This document shows positions 54,034 to 61,600 of a stretch of 64,000 bases of DNA, one piece after another; the first letter of the stretch is position 1, and the number at the start of each line of letters is the position of its first letter. The notes under the pieces were generated by a model, which worked only from the letters and a program-made list of their open reading frames with translations, ran no database searches and was not told where the DNA came from. The stretch lies in assembly GCF_000466425.1 (NCBI RefSeq), contig NZ_KE992174.1, positions 47,779-111,778 of the forward strand. Direction: 5' to 3'. This stretch comes from Capnocytophaga sp. oral taxon 863 str. F0517 (GTDB taxonomy: Bacteria; Bacteroidota; Bacteroidia; Flavobacteriales; Flavobacteriaceae). A program made the translations under genes and the position numbers.

Positions 54034-54665
54034 ACTTTTTTTGTAAAAATGATACCTCTTCCTACAAAAAGCAGTCATTAATACGAATCAATAGTTAAAG
54101 GATTAGAAATATAGACATTTGGGAAAAGTTGTAAGTAACTCATTATCAATCACTTATTGTCACATCCCCCCTTCACATACTCCGCTCTCGCGGACTTCCC
54201 TCAAGAGGGGAGTTACGGAGTGGTATCGAGCAGAGTGGTGAAAATTCAACCTAAGTATACTGATAACCAGCATGATAATTCAACGACATCCTACTCCCCC
54301 CTTGAGGGGGGCTAGGGGGATGTAGAAAAAAACATACTGAATATCAATGGATTACTGTGAGAAGAAAAAGAAAAAGTCCTACATAAATCCGTTTTTCAAG
54401 GAATATGAAAAGCTATTGAGATAAGTAATCATATTCTTAGGCATTTTTCTACCGATAATTACAAATAAGTATAATCACTTCGAAAATATTTTTTTCTTCA
54501 AAAAAACGCTATTTCTGCAAGTTAAAAATTTAACATTTTGAATTTTATCATCAAAAAATTAGAAATATCAAAAAATCCCCTCTTTGCCCTCTCTTTATAG
54601 CTTTCTTTGAGGCAGATCTACACAAATGCCGATGATGCTTTTTTGAAACTTATCACCTCTTTTCC
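54034..54665. other. Gene-poor stretch with palindromic repeats
   Basis: No credible gene. The middle holds the 54161-54325 palindromic element; the rest is AT-rich DNA with no feature I can support. Confidence 0.6.
54161..54325. repeat. REP-like GC-rich palindromic element
   Basis: It opens CATCCCCCC and ends GGGGGATG. Inside are ACTCCG..CGGAGT, a CCCTCAAGAGGGG hairpin and a CTCCCCCCTTGAGGGGGG hairpin. GC-rich palindromes in AT-rich spacer DNA are typical of dispersed repeats in Bacteroidota. Only one element of this sort is in the window. Confidence 0.5.
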
Positions 54666-55205
54666 TTAAGGAGGAATAGCTATTAAGGTACTTGATAGGT
54701 ATCTATTTATATAATTTGAATAGATATCATTATATAAATTAGCTGTATGATGATTATAGAAAGTATATTTAGGTATATTATTCATACATTTTCTAAATCT
54801 AAAACTTTTATGAGCTATTCTTTTTTTGATTTTATATTTAGGCTTGTTCTTATTTTCAGCAAGTGTTATTATTTCATTAGGCGCTACAGAGTTATTTTCT
54901 ATCTGTATAGGCTCTATAGTGCTATTTTCTTTGTTTTTTTCATCATATTCAGCGGTAGTTTCTATATTTTCAATTAGGTTTGCATTTTCTTTATCATACG
55001 TATTATCAAGTTCTGGATTTTGGATTGGTTTTTCACTTTTTTTCTTTTGTTTTTCATTTTTTATTTTTTCCTCCCATCTTTCCAAACGCATGATCAATCG
55101 GATAGCGGCAATACTTTGGTTGATGGTAGGGATTACGATCTTACCATTGCAGTTGATCGGCTCACGGCGAGCATAGGTCCATAATATTTGTATAGCTTCT
55201 TCCAT
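54666..55205 (-). CDS. Protein of unknown function
   Basis: 179 residues from MEEAIQILWTYARREPINCNG. The first ~55 residues (VIPTINQSIAAIRLIMRLERWEEKI) look like a folded helical domain. The middle is a low-complexity Glu/Asn/Lys linker, and the C-terminus is basic and tyrosine-rich. The start at 55205 fits a promoter at 55230-55260. Coding is plausible but not certain: AT-rich, no family recognised, and antisense frames are also open here. Confidence 0.45.
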   Translation of the reverse strand: MEEAIQILWTYARREPINCNGKIVIPTINQSIAAIRLIMRLERWEEKIKNEKQKKKSEKPIQNPELDNTYDKENANLIENIETTAEYDEKNKENSTIEPIQIENNSVAPNEIITLAENKNKPKYKIKKRIAHKSFRFRKCMNNIPKYTFYNHHTANLYNDIYSNYINRYLSSTLIAIPP

Positions 55206-55229
55206 AAAAAAATAACCACTAATCTGGGG

Positions 55230-55260
55230 CAAAGTTACTATATTCCAAAAGTGAAGTCAA
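55230..55260 (-). promoter_or_regulatory. Promoter of the unknown gene at 54666-55205
   Basis: Minus strand: TTG (55258-55260), 20 nt, TAACTTTG (55230-55237). Confidence 0.5.
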
Positions 55261-55605
55261 GGAAAAGTCATTTGAGAAGTAAGAATTTGTACGATAAAAT
55301 AGTTTGTTAACAGCTATTGATGAATTCTATACAACTATAGGATTTATGAATAGTAAGAGGAGAGATACAATATAAAGTTTTTCTAAATAACGTATTTTTG
55401 TATTATAAGATATAGTAATAAATATATTTTATAATATTGGAAATCAACAAATTAAATTACCTATTTAATAATACAAAAAAGTCTTTTTTGGCAAATAAAA
55501 AAGAGATTGGATGGTTGATAAATCATAAAAAATAAAAAAAAATATGGTAGAAAAAAATTTTTATTCTACCTTTGCGCCCGAAATATCACATCAAATAATT
55601 GTAAG
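55261..55605. other. AT-rich region upstream of the giant surface-protein gene
   Basis: No gene. It contains A/T runs, an inverted repeat GGTAGAA..TTCTACC (55556-55572) and the -7 element at 55567-55574. Confidence 0.55.
55567..55574 (+). promoter_or_regulatory. -7 element of the giant repeat-protein gene
   Basis: TACCTTTG followed by CG, 31 bp before the ATG. The right arm of the GGTAGAA..TTCTACC inverted repeat overlaps it, so it may be an operator. Confidence 0.5.
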
Positions 55606-58600
55606 ATGATAGAAATAAACAAAAAACGGATTATTAATTTACTGACGATTGTGGTCTTACTACTCTCGTATTCAGGTATTTGGGCACAGAACTGTACCTC
55701 TATGCCTGAACCTGTGACCTATACAAGGGTAACTACAGGTGGAGATCCTAATAAATATGTGGAGGAATATGCTTATGTAAATGGTATAAAGGTTACACGT
55801 ATTTTGCAGGCGGGAACTCGTAGTTTTGACAAGATTAAGTATTCTAATGAGGATACGAATACTCCTACAGAAAACTATTGTGGTATTAACCGCAGGAGTA
55901 AATATATAGGAAAAAAGTATCCCTTTATGGACTCCGACAAAGTAACTAATATTATCTATACATTCAGTGAGCCTGTTGTGGATGTAGAGGTGTTTTTGGC
56001 TGCTTTTGGGTATAGTGGTACTACAACAAGAGTTGAAGATCAGATAGATGATGTGATCTTTAGTGTAAATAGAGGAAGCCTCTCCTTACATAACAGAGCA
56101 GATTGTAATAGTGGTACTATCCAAATTGTAAATGGGAATGAAGTAAAATCTCTTAAAAGGAAAACAACAAATGCTAAAATAGGGATTACTTCTACGGCTC
56201 CTTTTACACAACTTACCTTGACCTATAATGAGCCAGGTGGAGGTGTCATAGGAGGAGCAGGTTTCTATGTGGAAATATGTACACAATCTATTAAGCCACA
56301 TAATTCAAGTGCTTGTAATCCAGGTAATATAAACAATAATTTTACAAAGGCAATTTCGGCAACTAAAACCCTTAATGGGGTAGAAGTAGAGCGTATCCTT
56401 GATGCAAATCAATTTGCTGACTTACACTCTCAAAGTTATTGTGGAAGTTCTGTAACTTATCCTAATAACTTACCTTATATGGGAGATACAGGAGCCAAAA
56501 AATTGACTTATAAGTTCAAAGCACCTGTTACTTCTGCAGAAATTTTCCTATTTGCTTTTGGGGAAAGTACAAAAGCAACTCAACCATGGCGTTATGATCA
56601 GGTCAGGTTTTCTATTAATGGAGAAGGAACAATGAGTCTTTCCCAAACCTATAACTGTATACCTACAGGAACGACTGTTAATAGTAGTACGGGGGAGGTG
56701 AAAAGTGCAGATGATAAGCTCATTACAACAGATGTAGGGATCAAAGTCTCTTCTAATAAACCATTTACAGAAATTGTTTTGGATGATCAAACTCCTGGAG
56801 GGAATAACTCTGGAATAGGGTATGTAGTGGAGATTTGTGCATCTTCTATTACAAAGGCCAATGTTAATAATTTTATCGTTTTGGATGCTGGGATCAATAA
56901 CTTAGCTAACCAAACGATCTGTGTATCTAAGACGGCACCTGTCTATAAAGCAAAAGCAAGTGCAGGGGCTTTCGCTAATACTGCCACTTTTGACTATGAA
57001 CTACAAGCAAAAAAAGGAGCTGGTGCCTGGACTAAGATAGAAGAGTTTAAAGATGTGGCTCCTGGAACAGAAAAGACCTTTACAGGAGTGGCTCTTAAAT
57101 CCAACACATATAATGGTGCTTCTATAAGAGTGAAATATACCTATAAGAACTCTCTTTTCTCTTCCGTGACGGGGGTAGCGTACTCTTCTGAGGCTACTCT
57201 TACGGTAAAGGAAGTGGCTTCTATCACCTCCCTAACGGCTTCGCCTACCTCCCTTAACGAAACAGGAGCAACCAATATTACCTATACAATAAAAGGTACC
57301 CCTGGGGCAACCGTTACTTATAATATCAATGGTGGCACTCCTGAGACCTTAGTACTTGACCCTGTCACTGGGGTGAAGACTGTAGATAGAAGTGGAGAAA
57401 CTGCCAAAACTACCCTAACCATTACCAAGGTAGCCAAAACAGGGCTTTGTGACTTGGACAATATTGCCTACAAGGCAGAGGTGGATGCATTAGGTAATAG
57501 CTGTACTACTCATCCTTCGGTGCAGTTTGCCCAAACCTCTCCGGCAACGGCTACTATGAATGGTATACAGGTAACTCGTACTATTGCAGGACCGCAGAGT
57601 TACTTCCAGTCCTATACCACAGGTGATATGTGCCAGCCTACCATTATGCAGGGTTATCCTTCAATGAATGCAGGTCAGGTGAGCATCAAATATACTTTTG
57701 ATAAGCCAATTACCTCAGCTGAAGTATGGCTCTCTGGCTTCGGAGGTGCACCAGCTCCCGCAAGAGCCGATAGGGTTACCTTTACCCTTAATTGTAGTGG
57801 TACAGAGGTCTTTGCCGCCTCAGGCTGTGGTAGTGTTACCAATACTCAATTCATAGCCACTGGTAACGAAGTAACCCATGAGGCCAATGTATATACCCAA
57901 GCCAGAGTGAAGGTGTCTTCATCAGTTCCTTTTACAGAATTGACTTTGAATGACCCAGGTAGTACCTCTGGCGGCTATACAGTAGAGCTCTGTCCAGGTT
58001 CTATAAAGCCTGCTAAGATAAAGGTTACTGAAAATCCAGCCGAGCTAACCGCTTGTAAAGGAGCTACCGGCAAATACTTTACCGCTAAGGCCAAGATAGA
58101 TGGGGTAAGTGGTACAGAGGATATGAGCTATAAGTGGCAACAGTCACGTACTAATACACCAGGCTCATGGGTAGATGCAGTAGCAACTTCGCCTAATGGT
58201 TCTATCAAAGCCGATGGCTCTACCCAGGCTAGATTGATACTCAATACGATCCAGGAATCCGATAATGGACTCTACTATAGAGCAGAGTTTAGCTTTACCA
58301 AGTGTGGCAAAACCTTAGATAAAGTCTATTCCGAGCCTGCCAAACTGAATGTTCCTTCAGATTCGGATATTATTACCATTCAGGCAGCACGACCCAATGA
58401 TGTAACAATTAATGACTGTACTGGAACAACTCCGATAACTGCCAAAGCTAAAATAGCCTCTGGCTATACCATTAAGAATAGTGGTGGTAATCTCTTTGGT
58501 TACTTCTTGGAATTCAAAGATACCGACAATACCTGGAAGACTTTTAATGGACAACAATATAGCAACAATGCCAATGAGCAAGAGCGTACCCTAAATATAG

Positions 58601-61600
58601 CTCATAGTGCAGCCCCTAAGGGTGCTACTGCCTTCAGGCTAAGATATAGAGTAACCCTTACTACAGGTTGTGAATATGAACTTATCAATGAGTTTACCTT
58701 CACTAAGAACCTGCCTGCTGAGCCAGCCATTAACGCTACCCAGACCTTCTGTCAGGAAGCAGGTAAGACTGTGGGTGACCTTACTACACTCACCGGTATC
58801 AAGTGGTATAGTGCTGCTACCGGAGGTAGTGAAGTAGTGGCTTCGACTACCATACCAGTAGGTACGAATGAATATTTTGCAGTAGCTACTGCCAATGGTT
58901 GCGAAAGTACTCGTAAGAAAATCACTGTAAAGGTAGTGGCTAAACCTACTACACCTACTGTACAGAACAAGACCGAATGTCCTGCCACTGGTAACTATGA
59001 TATGGCAAATTTGGTAACCGTACTACCTGGTCACACTCTTAAGTGGTATAATGCAGCTACAGGTAACGCTACTACTGTTTCTACCGTAGATAGAAACAAA
59101 ACAGCTAAGACAACCTATGAAAAATGGGTAGCTTTGGTAACGTCTCAAGGTTGCGAAAGTGACAGAGTAAAAGTTACTTATACAGTAGATATCACTACCC
59201 AACCAACTATTACCGCACCAGCTAACAACCTTTCTATCAACTGTGCTGATTCAGCAACAGCTATTGATGCGGCTGTGAATGCATGGATGGCTACAGCAAC
59301 AGCTACCATAGGTTGTGGTACAGCTACTGTGACCAACAATTACGCCACCGTAAAACCTACGAACCTTTGTTCTGTAAATGAGTTCGAAGTTACCTTCACC
59401 GTACGTGATGCTTTCGGTAATCAAAAGACCAAGAAGAAGAAGATTACGATAGATAGGCTCATTGCCAACGATGATACCGAATCGGTAGCTCGTAGTACCG
59501 GTAAGGATATTGACGTCCTCTCCAACGATACTGTTAATGGCGCACAAGCTACCACCAGCAATGCCAAGGTAACCCTTGTAAGTGATGGAGGTATAGGTGC
59601 TACTGTAACATCCGATGGCAAGATACGTATCCCAGGAGGAAGCGTAGCTCCAGGTACTTACAATGTTACTTACAAGCTCTGTGATAAGAACAATACCAGT
59701 CGTTGTGGTGCTACCGCTACTGTAGCTGTTACTGTAAACAACAGCACCATAGAGGCCAACCACGATACTCCAGTAGCCCTTACCTATAGTGCTTCTGCCG
59801 CTTATGCTAAGGCTGCTGACCATACAGACTTCAATGTCCTCTCCAACGATAAGCTTAGTGGAGTAACCCCTACCCTTAGTCAGGTAGATATACTTCCTAC
59901 TAACCAAACGGGAGTGACCATCGAAACCAGCACCGGTAAGATCAAAGTAGACGGCGCTACCGCAGCCGGAGTATACAATCTTACCTATAAGATTAAGGAA
60001 AAGAATACAACCAATACCTCAGCAACAGCAAAGGTAACCGTAGTGGTGAAGAATGCCTTGGTGGTAAATCCAGCTACCCTTACCGCTCCTATTACCCCTT
60101 CAACAAGTGCAACCACACCTAAGAAAATAGGAAATGTACTGAACCAAACACAGCTCAACGGAAACAAACCAAATGCCTCTCAGGTAAGTATCTCTGTAAC
60201 TCAGGAAGCGACTCCACCTCAGAGCGGGGATCCTGTACCAAGCATTGATCCCGCTACCGGTAAGGTACTTATTCCTTCAGGAGTAAAACCAGGTAACTAT
60301 ACTATTAAGTATAAGGTATGTGATAAGGCAGAAGGTATCGCTAAGTCTTGCAGTGATGAAAAGACCATTACTGTGAATGTAGCTGGAGGTAATACCACCA
60401 CTACCAACAATGATGACTTCACTGCAAACCCAGTGGAACGTTCCAATTCGGAAGAAGTAGTGAAAAATGGTGCGAACCCTGTGAATGTACTCGCTAACGA
60501 TAAGCTCGGTACTCGTACTAATATTGATACCGATGTGGTAACTATCAGACAGACAGCTACCAGCAACTCGGGTGTAAATATAGATACCGCTACCGGTCAG
60601 ATAAAGGTAGCAGCTAACACACCTGCTGGTGTACATGAGGTGAAATATAAGATTACAGAGAAGGGACAAACTACCGAATCCACCGAAGCTACTGCTAAAG
60701 TAGTGGTGAAGAATAAGGTAGCGCTTGACCCAGCTGCAATCCCTGGCACTGTAAATACTCCAAATGATGGTAATGACAAGACGATAGCCAATATATTGGA
60801 TAAGACGAAGATCAATGGAAATAAACCTGATGCTGCGGATGTAGTAATTACTGTACCTAATCCAGCACATAAGAATAACCCAAGTGATATCGTACCTTAT
60901 GTAGATACCACCACCGGTAAGGTAATTGTTCCTGTGGGAACTAAGCCAGGTACCCACCAGATAACTTATCAGGTATGTGACAAGTTACCAGCAGGACAAA
61001 GTGCTGCACAGACTTGTAAAACAGCTACTATCACCATTCCTGTTACGGCTAATACGGCAACCTCATCCAATGATGATTACGCAAGCAATCCTGTAGAGGT
61101 CTCTAATAGTGCCACTTCTTATGTGAAGAATGGTACAGAGGATGTGAATGTACTAAGCAATGACGCTTTGGGTGGCAATACAACTATCAATACCAATTTG
61201 GTAGATATTACCCAAACCCACACTTCTCATTCAGGAGTGAATATAGAAACAGCTACCGGTAAGGTGAAAGTGGCTCCTAACACTCCAGCTGGTGAGTATA
61301 CAGTGAAGTATACCATTGCTGAAAAAGGAGGAGGCCCTTCATCTACAGAAAGTACTGTGAAAGTAGTGGTGAAGAACAAAGTAGTAGTAAATCCAGCTAC
61401 TATACCAAGCTCTGTAACCCCTGCTACCGATGGTACAGATAAGGAAATAGGAGATGTATTGGATCAAACAGAGATCAATGGATCTAAGCCAAGTGCTGCT
61501 CAGGTAACCATTACCGAAACCTCTCCTGCTCCTAAGAATGACCCAAGTGATAAAGTACCTTATATAGATACTACTACCGGTAAGGTGAAGATTCCTGCTG

